NCBI GenBank assembly: GCA_947455145.1
Contig: CANGME010000009.1
Coordinates: 83,531-147,530, forward strand
Direction of reading: 5' to 3'
Source: Comamonadaceae bacterium
Lineage (GTDB): Bacteria; Pseudomonadota; Gammaproteobacteria; Burkholderiales; Burkholderiaceae_C
DNA: 64,000 bases
In this document: piece after piece, positions 1-9,938 of the stretch
Layout of the letters: every line of letters begins with the position of its first letter
Position numbering within the stretch: the first letter of the stretch is position 1
The notes under the pieces: model-generated
What the model was told of the DNA's origin: nothing
The model's input: only the letters and a program-made list of their open reading frames with translations
Database searches by the model: none
Position numbers and translations under genes: made by a program

Positions 1-141
1 CAAGGTGCTGAGCTGCGGCGGCGCAGCGCGCGTGTCGGCCACCGTCACGTTCGCCCCCTGGCGCGCACACCAACGCGCCATCGCCAACCCGGACGCACCG
101 AGGCCGAGGATGAGAACGTGTTGGTCTTTAAATTCGATCAC
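1..141 (-). CDS. murD: UDP-N-acetylmuramoylalanine--D-glutamate ligase, N-terminal fragment
   Basis: Cytoplasmic ligase that adds D-glutamate to UDP-MurNAc-L-Ala. Only the first 47 codons are inside the window; the gene runs off the left edge. The fragment reads [18 protein letters not shown] and shows the N-terminal Rossmann-like glycine motif GLGASGLA at about residues 13-20, followed by the VTVADTR strand typical of MurD. The start is a GTG at 139-141, since no ATG is in frame between the mraY stop and the conserved VLILGLG segment. It follows mraY by 12 bases as the next gene of the dcw operon. Identity rests on motif plus gene order. Confidence 0.9.
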   Translation of the reverse strand, partial: MIEFKDQHVLILGLGASGLAMARWCARQGANVTVADTRAAPPQLSTL

Positions 142-153
142 GCTGTGGCTCGC

Positions 154-1332
154 TTATCTCAACTTCAAGGTGGACAGGCCCACCAAACACAGCAGCATGG
201 TGATGATCCAAAAACGCACTACGACCTGCGTTTCTTTCCAGCCACTTTTCTCGAAGTGGTGGTGCAACGGGGCCATCTTGAGGATGCGCCGACCCGTACC
301 ATATTTTTTCTTGGTGTACTTGAACCAAGTCACCTGCACCATGACCGAAAGCGCCTCCACCACAAAAATACCGCCCATGATGGCCAGCACGATTTCCTGA
401 CGCACGATGACGGCGATGGTGCCCAGTGCCGCACCCAATGCAAGAGCACCTACGTCGCCCATAAAGACCTGTGCCGGATGCGCGTTAAACCACAAAAAGG
501 CCAGGCCTGCGCCCGCCATGGCGGCGCAAAAAATCAACAACTCTCCCGCGCCCGGAATGTGCGGCAAGAACAAATATTTGGAGAACACCGAGCTGCCCGT
601 GACATACGCAAAAATGCCTAGTGCAGAGCCCACCATCACCACCGGCATGATTGCCAGGCCGTCGAGACCGTCGGTCAGATTCACGGCGTTGCTGGAGCCG
701 ACGATTACCAGATAGGTCAAAATCACAAAACCGAACACACCCAACGGGTAGCTGACCTCTTTGAAGAAAGGCAACAAGAGCCCGGCTTTGGGCGGCAGGT
801 TCAGATCAAAGCCGGACTGCACCCATTTGAAAAACAGCTCCAGCACACGCATATTGCTGCTCTCGGAGATGCTAAACACCAGATAAAGCGCGGCCACTAG
901 ACCAATCATCGATTGCCAAAAGTACTTCTCGCGTGAACGCATGCCCTCGGCGTCCTTGTTGACCACCTTGCGCCAGTCATCCACCCAGCCAATGACCCCA
1001 AAGCCCAGCGTGACCAACAACACGATCCACACAAAACGATTGCTCAGGTCGAACCAAAGCAAGGTTGACACAACAATGGACAGCAAAATCAACACGCCAC
1101 CCATGGTGGGCGTGCCGCTTTTAACAAGGTGTGTTTCCATGCCGTAGCTGCGCACCTGCTGACCGATCTTCAGCTCGGTCAAACGGCGAATCACATAAGG
1201 ACCTGCAATCAGCCCCATCAGCAGCGCAGTAAGTGCGGCCATGACGGCGCGAAACGTAAGGTACTGGAACACCCGGAAAAACCCGAACTCGGGTGACAGA
1301 CTTTGCAACCACTGGGCAAGGCTAAGCAGCAT
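154..1332 (-). CDS. mraY: phospho-N-acetylmuramoyl-pentapeptide-transferase
   Basis: Inner-membrane enzyme that transfers phospho-MurNAc-pentapeptide from UDP to undecaprenyl phosphate, making lipid I. The protein has about 392 residues, the usual family length, with around ten hydrophobic membrane segments. Family motifs visible are [18 protein letters not shown], the [10 protein letters not shown] loop and the [10 protein letters not shown] segment, with a MAPLHHHFE motif near the C-terminus. I chose the ATG at 1332 ([10 protein letters not shown]) over an upstream in-frame ATG at 1386 because that one lies deep in murF and an AAGGA ribosome-binding site precedes 1332. Its start overlaps the murF stop by 11 bases, suggesting translational coupling. 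Confidence 0.96.
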   Translation of the reverse strand: MLLSLAQWLQSLSPEFGFFRVFQYLTFRAVMAALTALLMGLIAGPYVIRRLTELKIGQQVRSYGMETHLVKSGTPTMGGVLILLSIVVSTLLWFDLSNRFVWIVLLVTLGFGVIGWVDDWRKVVNKDAEGMRSREKYFWQSMIGLVAALYLVFSISESSNMRVLELFFKWVQSGFDLNLPPKAGLLLPFFKEVSYPLGVFGFVILTYLVIVGSSNAVNLTDGLDGLAIMPVVMVGSALGIFAYVTGSSVFSKYLFLPHIPGAGELLIFCAAMAGAGLAFLWFNAHPAQVFMGDVGALALGAALGTIAVIVRQEIVLAIMGGIFVVEALSVMVQVTWFKYTKKKYGTGRRILKMAPLHHHFEKSGWKETQVVVRFWIITMLLCLVGLSTLKLR

Positions 1333-2752
1333 GGTGAATGTCCTTGTTGTCGTTAGGGCGTTGAGCGCAGCTCGTGATGGCTTCAACCACCCGCTCCATT
1401 TTCATAAAGCGCGAGCCCTTAACCAACACACTGGCCAGCTTGGGCAATTGAAGCAGCACGGTGGCATTCAGGGAGTCGATGTCGGTGAAGTGTTGACTTC
1501 CGGCAGTGATCGCCAAGCCCATCTGTTCACCCAGACCATACAAAGTATCGATGCCACGCGTTTGTGCATAGGCCACCACCTCAGCATGGAATTTCGGGCC
1601 GTCATTGCCGACCTCGCCCATATCACCCAGCACCAGCAGGCGCGGCCCCGGCAGACCGGCCAGCACGTCAATGGCGGCGCGCACCGAGTCGGGGTTGGCG
1701 TTGTAGCTGTCGTCCACCAGGGTGAGCGAGTGGCCATACAGTTTGACCATCACGGCCTTTGAGCGCCCCTTGACCGGCTCAAAGGCCTCCAGCCCGCGTG
1801 CAATATCGACCAACGGCACACCGGCGGCCAGCGCACAGGCGGCGGCGGCCAGCGAGTTCTTCACGTTGTGCAGACCAGCCACCCGCAGACGGTAGCTCAG
1901 CGTGCCCACTGGCGTGCGCACCCGCACGGCCCAGGCCTCGCCCGTCCACACGGGGGGCGCGCAGTACACATCCGCCCCTTCCAGGTCATCGGCCTCTTGG
2001 TGCTTGATGGCAAAGCTCATGTGGGCGCGTGCACCGGTCAGCTCCAGCCACAGCAGGCTGAAGGCATCGTCCGCCGGGAACACGGCCACACCGTGGATGC
2101 CCAGGGTCTCAATCACCGCGCCGTTCTCCTGCGCCACCGCTTGCGTGTTGGCCATGAACTCCAGGTGCTCGCGTTGCGCGTTGTTGACCAGCGCCACTGT
2201 GGGCCGCGCCATGTCAGACAGGACCTTGATTTCACCGGGGTGGTTCATGCCCAGCTCCACCACCGCCACCTCGTGTTGCGCGTTCAAGCGCAGCAGGGTC
2301 AACGGCACGCCTATGTCGTTGTTGAAGTTGCCCTGCGTGGCCAGCATGGCCTGCGGTTTGAAGGCACTCAAAATCGCCGCAATCATTTGCGTGACCGTGG
2401 TCTTGCCATTGCTGCCGGTGACCGCGATCAAGGGCAGCTTGAACTGCGCACGCCAGCCTGCGGCCAACTCGCCCAAGGCGCGTTTGCTGTCGGCCACCAC
2501 CAGTCCCGGCAAGCCGGCGCTAGTCAACGCGGCGTGGGCTTCATCGCCCTGGCACAGAGCCGCTATCGCGCCCTTGGCCTTAGCCTCGGCCAGGTAGTCG
2601 TTGCCGTCAAAACGGTCGCCCTTGAGCGCCACAAAGAGGTCGCCCGGCATCAAACTGCGGGTGTCGCTGTGAACACGTTGCACGGTGACGTTGGGGTCTC
2701 CCACGACTTGCGCGTTGCCAAGCCACTGTACGGCTTGTTGCAAGGTCATCAT
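1322..2752 (-). CDS. murF: UDP-N-acetylmuramoyl-tripeptide--D-alanyl-D-alanine ligase
   Basis: Cytoplasmic ATP-dependent ligase that adds D-Ala-D-Ala to UDP-MurNAc-tripeptide. The protein has 476 residues. The Mur-ligase ATP loop [15 protein letters not shown] lies near residue 110, [12 protein letters not shown] near 165, and YNANPDS near 350 in the C-terminal domain. The start ATG overlaps the murE stop in an ATGA arrangement, with AGGAG seven bases upstream; a second ATG follows at once and could also serve. It is one of the consecutive Mur ligase genes in the dcw cluster. Confidence 0.96.
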   Translation of the reverse strand: MMTLQQAVQWLGNAQVVGDPNVTVQRVHSDTRSLMPGDLFVALKGDRFDGNDYLAEAKAKGAIAALCQGDEAHAALTSAGLPGLVVADSKRALGELAAGWRAQFKLPLIAVTGSNGKTTVTQMIAAILSAFKPQAMLATQGNFNNDIGVPLTLLRLNAQHEVAVVELGMNHPGEIKVLSDMARPTVALVNNAQREHLEFMANTQAVAQENGAVIETLGIHGVAVFPADDAFSLLWLELTGARAHMSFAIKHQEADDLEGADVYCAPPVWTGEAWAVRVRTPVGTLSYRLRVAGLHNVKNSLAAAACALAAGVPLVDIARGLEAFEPVKGRSKAVMVKLYGHSLTLVDDSYNANPDSVRAAIDVLAGLPGPRLLVLGDMGEVGNDGPKFHAEVVAYAQTRGIDTLYGLGEQMGLAITAGSQHFTDIDSLNATVLLQLPKLASVLVKGSRFMKMERVVEAITSCAQRPNDNKDIHHAA

Positions 2753-4299
2753 GGTCGTGCTCCTGGCTGAGAATCAACTCGGCGCTGCAAGGCGAGTTGC
2801 GCGTGCAGCCGATCTGAGAAAGGATGCCGCACACCGGCAACGTCTTGCTCTTCTTCATGACCCTTACCTGCAATCAGCACCACGTCGTTCGCATTGGCCG
2901 CAGCCATCGTCTGGGCAATGGCCTGCGCCCGGTCGGCCTGCACATTTACCTTAACGTCACCCTCAAGTCCTAGTAATATTTGGCTGATGATGACCTGGAT
3001 TTTTTCGTGGCGTGGGTTGTCGCTGGTCACGACGACTCTGTCTGCCTCTTTGGCTGCGACAGCACCCATGAGCGGACGCTTCAAGACATCTCGATCACCA
3101 CCACAACCGAAAATACACCAGAGTTGCCCCCCACGTTGTTCGGCAAAGGGGCGAAGCGACTGCAAGGCCTTGGCCAGCGCGTCGGGTGTGTGGGCGTAGT
3201 CCACCACCACTATTGGCGTCTCAACGCCTGCTTCGATACCTTCATCACCATTGACCAACTCCATGCGTCCTGGTACAGAACGCAGGCCTCGGCAAGCAGC
3301 CACAGCATCACCCAACGCAATATCCAACGTGCGCATGGCCGCTATCACACCCAACAAATTGCTGACGTTAAAGCCACCGATAAGAACCGTCTCCAAAACA
3401 TGACTTTCATCACCTTCGCAAACAGCGAAGCGCAAACCCTGACGCCCCAGCTCGATGTCCCTCGCCTGTATGCGCGCCGGTCCACTCATTGACACTGTCC
3501 AGAGATCGATTGAACTGCTGGCCAACTTCACGGCCAACATCGAGCCTTGTTCGTCATCCACATTAACGACCGCAGCTTTCAAATCTGGCCACTCAAACAG
3601 AACGGCCTTTGCTTGCCAGTACTGCGCCATGCTGCCGTGGTAGTCCAAGTGGTCTTGCGTGAAGTTGGTGAAGACCGCTGTTCGAATATGCGTTCCGTCA
3701 AGGCGGTGCTCTTGCAGGCCGATGGAGGATGCCTCTACCGCACAAGCTTGCAAACCATCATCGACAAAACGGCGCAAAGTGTGGTGAAACAGAACCGGAT
3801 CGGGCGTGGTCAAACCGGTGCTGATGATGCCTGCCAGGGGGGTGCCAGCTTTAACCATGCGCCCCACTCCCAACGTACCGACCAACCCGCAAGGGCGTGC
3901 GGGAGATAAATGCGACAGGGCTTGAGCCAGCCACCAAGCGGTAGAAGTTTTTCCATTGGTTCCGGTAACGGCTAGCACGTCGAGCTGGGTGGAAGGTTGC
4001 TCAAAATAAGCCGCCGCTATTGGGCCGCTGGCAGCTTTAAGTTGCGGGTAGCATGCCAACGCTTCAGAATACGACTCTTTGCTGAATTGATAGTTTTCTA
4101 CGCCCGTCTTTTCTACGATGCAAGCACTTGCACCTTGCAAAATCGCAGCAGGCACATAGGCTCTAGCGTCGCTGCCAGCGCCGGGCCAAGCGATGAAGCC
4201 GTCACCCGAGCGCACCTGACGGCTGTCGGTCTTGAGCGTGCCTGTGACTTGGGATCGCAACCAAAGTGCAGCTTGCTCGGGACTGTGGAGTTCTTTCAT
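2749..4299 (-). CDS. murE: UDP-N-acetylmuramoyl-L-alanyl-D-glutamate--2,6-diaminopimelate ligase
   Basis: Cytoplasmic ligase that adds the third residue of the peptidoglycan stem peptide. The 516-residue protein has the ATP loop VTGTNGKTSTAWWLAQ near residue 115, the FTNFTQDHLDYHG segment and, near residue 415, SDNPRHE. The DNPR tetrad is the established signature of enzymes that use meso-diaminopimelate rather than lysine, as expected for a Gram-negative. The ATG overlaps the ftsI stop by one base (TGATG), so the two are probably translationally coupled. Confidence 0.96.
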   Translation of the reverse strand: MKELHSPEQAALWLRSQVTGTLKTDSRQVRSGDGFIAWPGAGSDARAYVPAAILQGASACIVEKTGVENYQFSKESYSEALACYPQLKAASGPIAAAYFEQPSTQLDVLAVTGTNGKTSTAWWLAQALSHLSPARPCGLVGTLGVGRMVKAGTPLAGIISTGLTTPDPVLFHHTLRRFVDDGLQACAVEASSIGLQEHRLDGTHIRTAVFTNFTQDHLDYHGSMAQYWQAKAVLFEWPDLKAAVVNVDDEQGSMLAVKLASSSIDLWTVSMSGPARIQARDIELGRQGLRFAVCEGDESHVLETVLIGGFNVSNLLGVIAAMRTLDIALGDAVAACRGLRSVPGRMELVNGDEGIEAGVETPIVVVDYAHTPDALAKALQSLRPFAEQRGGQLWCIFGCGGDRDVLKRPLMGAVAAKEADRVVVTSDNPRHEKIQVIISQILLGLEGDVKVNVQADRAQAIAQTMAAANANDVVLIAGKGHEEEQDVAGVRHPFSDRLHAQLALQRRVDSQPGARP

Positions 4300-6038
4300 C
4301 AGAAGCTCTCCTCCACCATCTGAGTCACGATCTGCGGCTTGACCGCCATATCGGGCTGAATTCCCATTAGTCGCAATGTCTGCTGAACAGTCTGACTGAA
4401 CACAGGGGCAGCCACATCGCCACCGAAATATTTCCCATTTGAGGGCTCGTCAATCATCACCGCGACCACGATGCGCGGCTTTTCAATGGGCGCAATGCCG
4501 ACAAAAAAACCCCGGTATTTATGGGCAGCGTAGCCACGCCCCTCTTGCTTGTGGGCAGTGCCCGTTTTTCCACCTACTGAGTAGCCCATGGTCTGCGCTT
4601 TGGGGGCCGTGCCGCCGGGGCCGGTCACAAGATGAAGCATCTCGCGCACAGCTCTGGCGTGGCCGGACTCAATGACCCTCACTCCCGCCACGGTTTCCTG
4701 TGATGCCTTGAGTAGGGTGACAGGTGCCAACTCTCCATCACGAGCGAAGACGGTATAGGCATGCGCAAGCTGGAACAGACTGGTAGACAGACCGTAGCCG
4801 TAGCTCATAGTGGCTTGTTCAATCGGACGCCAACTTTTGTAAGCACGTAGTCGGCCGCTTACGGCTCCAGGGAACGGCAGTTGCGGTTTTTGACCAAGAC
4901 CTAATTGGCTGTATCTCTCCCAAATCTCGCGCGGCTGCATTTGCATGGCCATTTTGACCGTGCCAACATTGCTGGATTTTTGGATAATTTGACTGACCGT
5001 CAACAGCCCAAGTGGATGAGCGTCGCTGATCGTAGCTCCATTGATCGTCAGACGCCCAGGTGCGGTCTGAATCTTGGTAGTTGGCGTGACTAGACCTTTA
5101 TCTAGTGCCAGCGACACCACGAAAGGCTTCATGGTGGAGCCCGGCTCGAAGGTGTCCGTCAGCGCCCGGTTACGTAACTGCTCTCCACTGAGGTTTTGTC
5201 GTTTTTCAGGGGCGTAGCTGGGGTAATTGACCAGGGCTAGGACCTCCCCGCTCTGCGTATCCAGAACCACCACGCTACCAGCCTTGGCCTTGTGCTCCAG
5301 CACCGCATCACGCAGTTGTTGGTAGGCAAAGAACTGCACCTTGCTGTCAATACTAAGTTGCAGGTCACGACCATCGACAGGGGGAACTTCTTCGCCAACC
5401 GCTTCCACCACATTGCCAAGTCGGTCTTTGATGACCCGACGCGATCCAGATCGACCAGCCAAGTCTTTGTTGAAAGTGAGCTCAATTCCTTCTTGACCAT
5501 TGTTTTCTACGTTTGCAAAACCCACCACATGAGCGGCGGCTTCACCCTCGGGGTATTGGCGTTTGTACTCTTTGCGCTGATAAACGCCATTCATTCCCAT
5601 AGCGGCAATCTCCTTTGCCACCGACTCATCGACTTGCCGCTTGAGCCAGACAAAGGTTTTGTCTTCGTCTTCAACCTTTTTATTCAACTCGGCCAATGGC
5701 ATCTTTAGCAATTGCGCCAAGCGCTTGAGCTCATTCGGATTGCCCTTGATATCTTCAGGAATGGCCCAGATGCTGATGGCAGGCACACTCGAAGCCAAAA
5801 TCAAACCATTTCGATCCAGAATGCGACCCCGGTTCGCGGGCAACTCTAAAGTACGGGCAAAACGCACCTCACCTTGGCGCTGGAAGAACTCGTTAGCAAT
5901 CACTTGAATGTAGGCCGCACGCGCAGCAAGCGCACAAAATGCCAAGGCGATTGTCAAAACGACCAGCTTGCTGCGCCACAGCGGCGTCGGACTGGCTAGC
6001 AACGGGCTAGAGGTGTAGAGAATGCTGCGGCTACTCAT
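4299..6038 (-). CDS. ftsI: peptidoglycan D,D-transpeptidase FtsI (PBP3)
   Basis: Septal penicillin-binding protein that cross-links peptidoglycan at division. The 579-residue product has an N-terminal membrane anchor (SKLVVLTIALAFCALAARAA), a dimerisation domain beginning ELPANRGRILDRNG, and a transpeptidase domain. The catalytic motifs are STMK (within FEPGSTMKPFVV), SSN, and KTGT (VGGKTGTAHK). The reading frame stays open upstream to 6179, but [10 protein letters not shown] at 6038 puts the anchor at a normal distance and overlaps the ftsL stop by eight bases; the extra 47 residues would be ftsL sequence read out of frame. Confidence 0.95.
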   Translation of the reverse strand: MSSRSILYTSSPLLASPTPLWRSKLVVLTIALAFCALAARAAYIQVIANEFFQRQGEVRFARTLELPANRGRILDRNGLILASSVPAISIWAIPEDIKGNPNELKRLAQLLKMPLAELNKKVEDEDKTFVWLKRQVDESVAKEIAAMGMNGVYQRKEYKRQYPEGEAAAHVVGFANVENNGQEGIELTFNKDLAGRSGSRRVIKDRLGNVVEAVGEEVPPVDGRDLQLSIDSKVQFFAYQQLRDAVLEHKAKAGSVVVLDTQSGEVLALVNYPSYAPEKRQNLSGEQLRNRALTDTFEPGSTMKPFVVSLALDKGLVTPTTKIQTAPGRLTINGATISDAHPLGLLTVSQIIQKSSNVGTVKMAMQMQPREIWERYSQLGLGQKPQLPFPGAVSGRLRAYKSWRPIEQATMSYGYGLSTSLFQLAHAYTVFARDGELAPVTLLKASQETVAGVRVIESGHARAVREMLHLVTGPGGTAPKAQTMGYSVGGKTGTAHKQEGRGYAAHKYRGFFVGIAPIEKPRIVVAVMIDEPSNGKYFGGDVAAPVFSQTVQQTLRLMGIQPDMAVKPQIVTQMVEESF

Positions 6039-6318
6039 GGGCACCCCCTGGAGAAGCACCCTTGCTGACGTAATGCGTAATGGCCGGCGTAGCAACGCGC
6101 ATTTGCAACTGGTCGCGCGCCAAGCGCTCCACCCGCAGCGGGGTGGCTTGCGCGCGCTTTTCAGCTTGCAGACGTTCACGCTCCAACTCCAACTTGCGCG
6201 CCAGCGCCTTGGCCTGGTCGATGTCAGTAAAAAGGCGACGCGACTCGTATTGCATACCCACTAAGTACAAGGCGCTTAACAAAACTGTTAGCAGTAGTAC
6301 CAAGTTGAGTCTAGTCAT
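6031..6318 (-). CDS. ftsL: cell division protein FtsL
   Basis: Small bitopic membrane protein of the FtsQLB divisome complex. The 95 residues comprise a short cytoplasmic start, one membrane segment ([19 protein letters not shown]), and a periplasmic stretch rich in K, E, R and L that should form a coiled coil (about residues 32-60). Sequence conservation of FtsL is low, so the call rests on this architecture and the invariant position between rsmH and ftsI. It overlaps rsmH by four bases and ftsI by eight. Confidence 0.93.
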   Translation of the reverse strand: MTRLNLVLLLTVLLSALYLVGMQYESRRLFTDIDQAKALARKLELERERLQAEKRAQATPLRVERLARDQLQMRVATPAITHYVSKGASPGGAHE

Positions 6319-7259
6319 GCAGCAGTCCTCATCGCCACGCGCATGATGGCGCTTCGGGAACGGGGGTTGGCCGCGACTTCAGCTGCAGAAGGCTTGATAC
6401 GATCACGCGGGTGCAGCTTCATGGCCTTGGGAGGTGCAAATGGTGTGCGCCTGTCGTACACATCACGCGAATGCTTAGCTATGAATTGCTTGACTATGCG
6501 ATCCTCCAGTGAATGGAAACTGATGACCACCAAACGCCCACCCACCTGCAACACATCCAAACTGGCATCTAGCGCGTGTTGCAACTCTTCAAGTTCGGCG
6601 TTGATGAAAATCCGAAAAGCCTGAAATGTGCGCGTTGCAGGGTTCTGGCCCGACTCGCGGGTTTTGACCGTGTCAGCCACGAGGTCGGCCAGTTCGGTGG
6701 TGGTTGAAATCGGGCCCCGTGTTTGTCGGCGAGCAACAATCGCCTTTGCAATGGCCCCAGCAAACCGCTCTTCGCCATAGTCACGTATCACCTCCTTTAT
6801 TTGTTCGACATCGGCCGTTTCCAACCACTGCGCCACGCTCTGCCCGCGCGTGGTGTCCATGCGCATATCCAGTGGGCCTTCGAACCTGAAACTGAAACCC
6901 CGCTCGGGCGTGTCGATCTGTGGCGAGCTCACACCCAAGTCCAACAGCACACCGGTCGCGCTAGCAGCAGGCAACTCCCCCAGATGGCGAAAGCCTTCAT
7001 GCCGGATGGAGAACCGCGGGTCGGTGATTTGTGCCGCTTGCGCAATCGCCTCAGGGTCTTTGTCAAAGGCAATCAAACGACCCCGAGGCGAAAGCCGCGA
7101 CAGAATTAAACCAGAGTGCCCGCCACGCCCGTAGGTTGCATCAACATACGTACCATCGGCAGGTGATGCGTCACCGGCTTGAGCGTCGTCGGCCTGAAAT
7201 AAGGCATCGACGGCTTCGCTCAACAGGACGGTGGTGTGTGGACATGTAGGGGTGTGCAC
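6315..7259 (-). CDS. rsmH: 16S rRNA (cytosine(1402)-N(4))-methyltransferase
   Basis: SAM-dependent methyltransferase that modifies C1402 in the decoding centre of 16S rRNA. About 314 residues: [15 protein letters not shown] at the N-terminus, the SAM loop [24 protein letters not shown], the [16 protein letters not shown] segment and [16 protein letters not shown]. The start is a GTG at 7259, six bases after a GAGG that overlaps the mraZ stop. The frame remains open upstream to 7544, but that part is out-of-frame mraZ. Second gene of the mraZ operon. Confidence 0.94.
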   Translation of the reverse strand: MHTPTCPHTTVLLSEAVDALFQADDAQAGDASPADGTYVDATYGRGGHSGLILSRLSPRGRLIAFDKDPEAIAQAAQITDPRFSIRHEGFRHLGELPAASATGVLLDLGVSSPQIDTPERGFSFRFEGPLDMRMDTTRGQSVAQWLETADVEQIKEVIRDYGEERFAGAIAKAIVARRQTRGPISTTTELADLVADTVKTRESGQNPATRTFQAFRIFINAELEELQHALDASLDVLQVGGRLVVISFHSLEDRIVKQFIAKHSRDVYDRRTPFAPPKAMKLHPRDRIKPSAAEVAANPRSRSAIMRVAMRTAA

Positions 7260-7267
7260 CGCTGGCC

Positions 7268-7696
7268 TCAGAAGGAAAAGTCCTTGAAGACCTCGGGCAT
7301 CTCGCCCTGCATGGCCTGGGCCTCTTGGGCATCGTAGCGGGACTTGTCCCACAGCTCGAAGTGCTGGCCCATGCCCAGCAACATGGTGTCGCGGGTGATG
7401 CCCGCAGCCTCGCGCAACTCGGGCGACACCAGCACGCGACCGGTGGCGTCCATCTCTACATCCATGGCGTTGCCCAAAAAGATGCGCTTCCACCACTGGG
7501 CCGACATGGGTAAGGCGGCGATGCGCTCGCGGAACTTCTCCCACTCGGGGCGAGGGAAGACCATGAGGCAGCCATGTGGGTGCTTGGTGATGGTGAGTTG
7601 CCCCGCTGCGGTGGCCAGGAGCACGTCACGGTGCCGAGTCGGCACAGACAGCCGCCCCTTGGCATCCAGATTCAGTGACGAAGCCCCTTGAAACAC
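7268..7696 (-). CDS. mraZ: transcriptional regulator MraZ
   Basis: AbrB-like, ring-forming DNA-binding protein that in E. coli represses its own dcw operon (established knowledge). The 142-residue product starts [20 protein letters not shown], the hallmark DAKGRL(S/T)xP loop, and carries the second repeat around [18 protein letters not shown]. It is the first gene of the cluster and stands behind four AGTG boxes with 10-bp spacing (7746-7779), which fits autoregulation. Confidence 0.96.
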   Translation of the reverse strand: MFQGASSLNLDAKGRLSVPTRHRDVLLATAAGQLTITKHPHGCLMVFPRPEWEKFRERIAALPMSAQWWKRIFLGNAMDVEMDATGRVLVSPELREAAGITRDTMLLGMGQHFELWDKSRYDAQEAQAMQGEMPEVFKDFSF

Positions 7697-7745
7697 GACA
7701 GTACACCTCTACAAAATTGAAATGCAATCAGGCGAAAAGTAACGG

Positions 7746-7804
7746 CACTTTTCACCACTTAATTGCACTTAATTGCACTGTACCAGCAAATCAAACGCCG
7801 TCAA
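7746..7804 (-). promoter_or_regulatory. mraZ promoter with four AGTG boxes (probable MraZ operator)
   Basis: Reading the minus strand, a TTGACG -35 (7799-7804) and TACAGT -10 (7777-7782) are separated by 16 bases. Starting at the -10 there are four AGTG tetramers whose complements CACT sit at 7776, 7766, 7756 and 7746, exactly 10 bp apart, with ATTA- or AAA-like spacers. MraZ of E. coli is known to bind tandem TGGGN repeats with the same 10-bp period, so this is inferred to be the MraZ operator overlapping the core promoter. The rest of the 326-base gap (7697-8022) shows no gene and no clear terminator. Confidence 0.7.
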
Positions 7805-8022
7805 AGGCTAAAACATGAAAAATTTCAATGAAATCAAGGACTTAGAAAGGATTTATTAGGCGAATGCACACAAAAAACCGTTCTAAATTAAGTACTTAGC
7901 AATGGATTTGAATGTGATGCCTGAAGTTTTAATTACAGGAAAGAGCTGCAACTAAATGCGACATGCAGCACCACGAGAGCTATGAACTCGCTCTCTCTAC
8001 CGAATGAGCACGAGTGTTTAAC

Positions 8023-9873
8023 TCAAGTGCTACGCGGCACAACTCGAGCAAATTCGGTGATTCCAATCACATGGAAAAAAGCGGCGACTATGCGATTAAC
8101 GTTGCTGAACTGCACCATGCAACCGCTAGCTCTTTGTCCTGCCACCCAGTTGAGAATGCTGCCCGCCGCAGAGAAATCAACACGAATCAGGTTTTCGCAG
8201 GAAATCACCATTTGTGTAGCGTCTTCACCGATGGCCGCCTCTAACTGCGCCAAGGCTTCTGCCGCATCGCTCAAAATTTCACCACTGAGCGCAACCGTAG
8301 TGACGCCAATGATGGAATCCTCTTCAAGAAAGGAGCTATGCACAATGGAATCTTTCCACGGCTCTTTGACATCCCCATTAGTGATAATGTTCTGAAGAGA
8401 ATTGGGACCTTCAAGCTTGCAAATACAAAGAGATTTTTGCCACGAAGGTGGGGACACTTCGAAAGTAACGCAAAAATCCAAAGCGACCATCTCAAAATCG
8501 TCGTGCGCCCCAACCACACGCAAGGCATCCATGTGCATTTGCCATACAGATGGGGAAACTGTTTTTTCGCCTAAAACTGTTATTGCCTTTAAGGCTCCAA
8601 ACAAACCGTCAACACCTCTGAAAGTCAAAGTTAGCGGAGTGACACACCAGTGAGCGAACAAAGCGCCCAGCGCAGGCAACACATCAGTTTCGATAGAAGC
8701 AAGGGAGCTCCAATCCAATACCCACGGTGCGGGTTTGCTTTTCAATGCTAGCTGTAAAGTGGCAATATCCGCCGAGGTCAACACTTGTGGCGCCGCCCAA
8801 TTCGCTGCACCACTGGATACAGCAACATGAGACGCATTGCCTTTAAAGCTTGGCCCAGCATCACCCCGTTTGAGCAACTCAGGCGTAGAGAACCAAGCCG
8901 GCGCAGAACGCCCAAAACGACTTGCGAATCCAAGCGCACTTTCATCAAACTTGGCCTGTTGCCCTGTTGCGCGGTACAGGTCAAACAAAGCAGCGATCCA
9001 AATCTCAGCTCGATCAGAAGTCAAGTTGACCGGCTTTAATGCTGCTAGAAGCGCCTCTTCGGCTCCCGAATTGTCTCCATTTGCGAAGCGGATTGCAGCC
9101 TCTTCCAGCTCAGGCTCTGACGCCACGTCCACTTCAGCGTTTTGAAAGAGATTGGAAATTGAAAAACCTGACACCAAGCTACCCATGTCAGTCACTGCAC
9201 TATTGGCTTTACCCCACTGCGCAGGCGGCTCCAAGAGTTCAGCCGAGTCCTTGGACTTGGGTGCAAGTGATGAGGAGAGTAAGGGAGCATGCGCCGTCGA
9301 GGCGGTTTGCTTATATGTTGGCGCAGGTGAGGCCGCAGCTGGAGCAGGAACGGATCGAGGTGAAACAGCAGACGCTGGGCTCACATTAACGTTGGGACGC
9401 TTTGACGAGGCATGGTTTGACGACGCCGCTGCAGCGACAGAGGGGCGAGAATGGACATCCTGCAACCGAGGGGGCGGCGTTGGAGTGCGTTCGCCAGAAG
9501 CTGGGGCTTCATTTCCCTTGCCTCGCCACCACTGGTTAGACATCTGGGCTTCGATTTCATCGATTTTTCTAACAGTCATCGCTCGCTCGTCCGCATTGGA
9601 CGGCAGACTGCTTTGAAAGTAGGACGGTCGATCCACATTCGCCGTGCTTTGAACCGGTTCGGTGCGTCGCATTTTGCGCAGAATATCAAACTCGCGCTTA
9701 CGGACGAAGTCGTTCTGTTTTTTACGCACGATCATCGCCTTGAGGGCATCCTTGCTATAACCCACGCCTGGCTCAGAGTCTTTTGCCGCAACCTCGTCCC
9801 AGTTCTTGGTCGGCTTAACGACAAACTTGGCTACTTTGGAAAGCAAACCGAATAGTGAGTCGTCTTTGGCCAT
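8023..9873 (-). CDS. hypothetical protein with two STAS-like domains
   Basis: A 616-residue soluble protein without signal peptide or membrane segment. Residues 1-70 are a charged N-terminal module (MAKDDSLFGLLSKVAKFVVK, then RKREFDILRKMRR). Residues about 110-215 are a Ser/Ala/Pro-rich linker. The middle is mostly helical (EAALRFANGDNSGAEEALLAA-like, a TPR-like stretch). Two STAS-like folds follow: one around LDWSSLASIETDVLPALG and a C-terminal one with MVISCENLIRVDFSAAGSIL and VQFSNVNRIVAAFF. STAS domains bind nucleotides or partner proteins, as in anti-anti-sigma factors. Serine or threonine phospho-acceptors cannot be fixed with certainty. It stands alone, convergent with nothing; its function is unknown. 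Confidence 0.75.
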   Translation of the reverse strand: MAKDDSLFGLLSKVAKFVVKPTKNWDEVAAKDSEPGVGYSKDALKAMIVRKKQNDFVRKREFDILRKMRRTEPVQSTANVDRPSYFQSSLPSNADERAMTVRKIDEIEAQMSNQWWRGKGNEAPASGERTPTPPPRLQDVHSRPSVAAAASSNHASSKRPNVNVSPASAVSPRSVPAPAAASPAPTYKQTASTAHAPLLSSSLAPKSKDSAELLEPPAQWGKANSAVTDMGSLVSGFSISNLFQNAEVDVASEPELEEAAIRFANGDNSGAEEALLAALKPVNLTSDRAEIWIAALFDLYRATGQQAKFDESALGFASRFGRSAPAWFSTPELLKRGDAGPSFKGNASHVAVSSGAANWAAPQVLTSADIATLQLALKSKPAPWVLDWSSLASIETDVLPALGALFAHWCVTPLTLTFRGVDGLFGALKAITVLGEKTVSPSVWQMHMDALRVVGAHDDFEMVALDFCVTFEVSPPSWQKSLCICKLEGPNSLQNIITNGDVKEPWKDSIVHSSFLEEDSIIGVTTVALSGEILSDAAEALAQLEAAIGEDATQMVISCENLIRVDFSAAGSILNWVAGQRASGCMVQFSNVNRIVAAFFHVIGITEFARVVPRST

Positions 9874-9938
9874 ATTTCTCAGATTAAGGCTGAAATAATG
9901 TATCTATTAGTGCGATTATGACTAGCGAATCAATTTAA

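Noticed and set aside
6039..6179. N-terminal extension of FtsI from an upstream start
   Set aside because: The 47 residues are out-of-frame ftsL sequence; the start at 6038 fits family length and the operon overlap.
7260..7544. N-terminal extension of RsmH
   Set aside because: The added part is Arg/His/Gly-rich shadow of mraZ; the GTG at 7259 has a ribosome-binding site.
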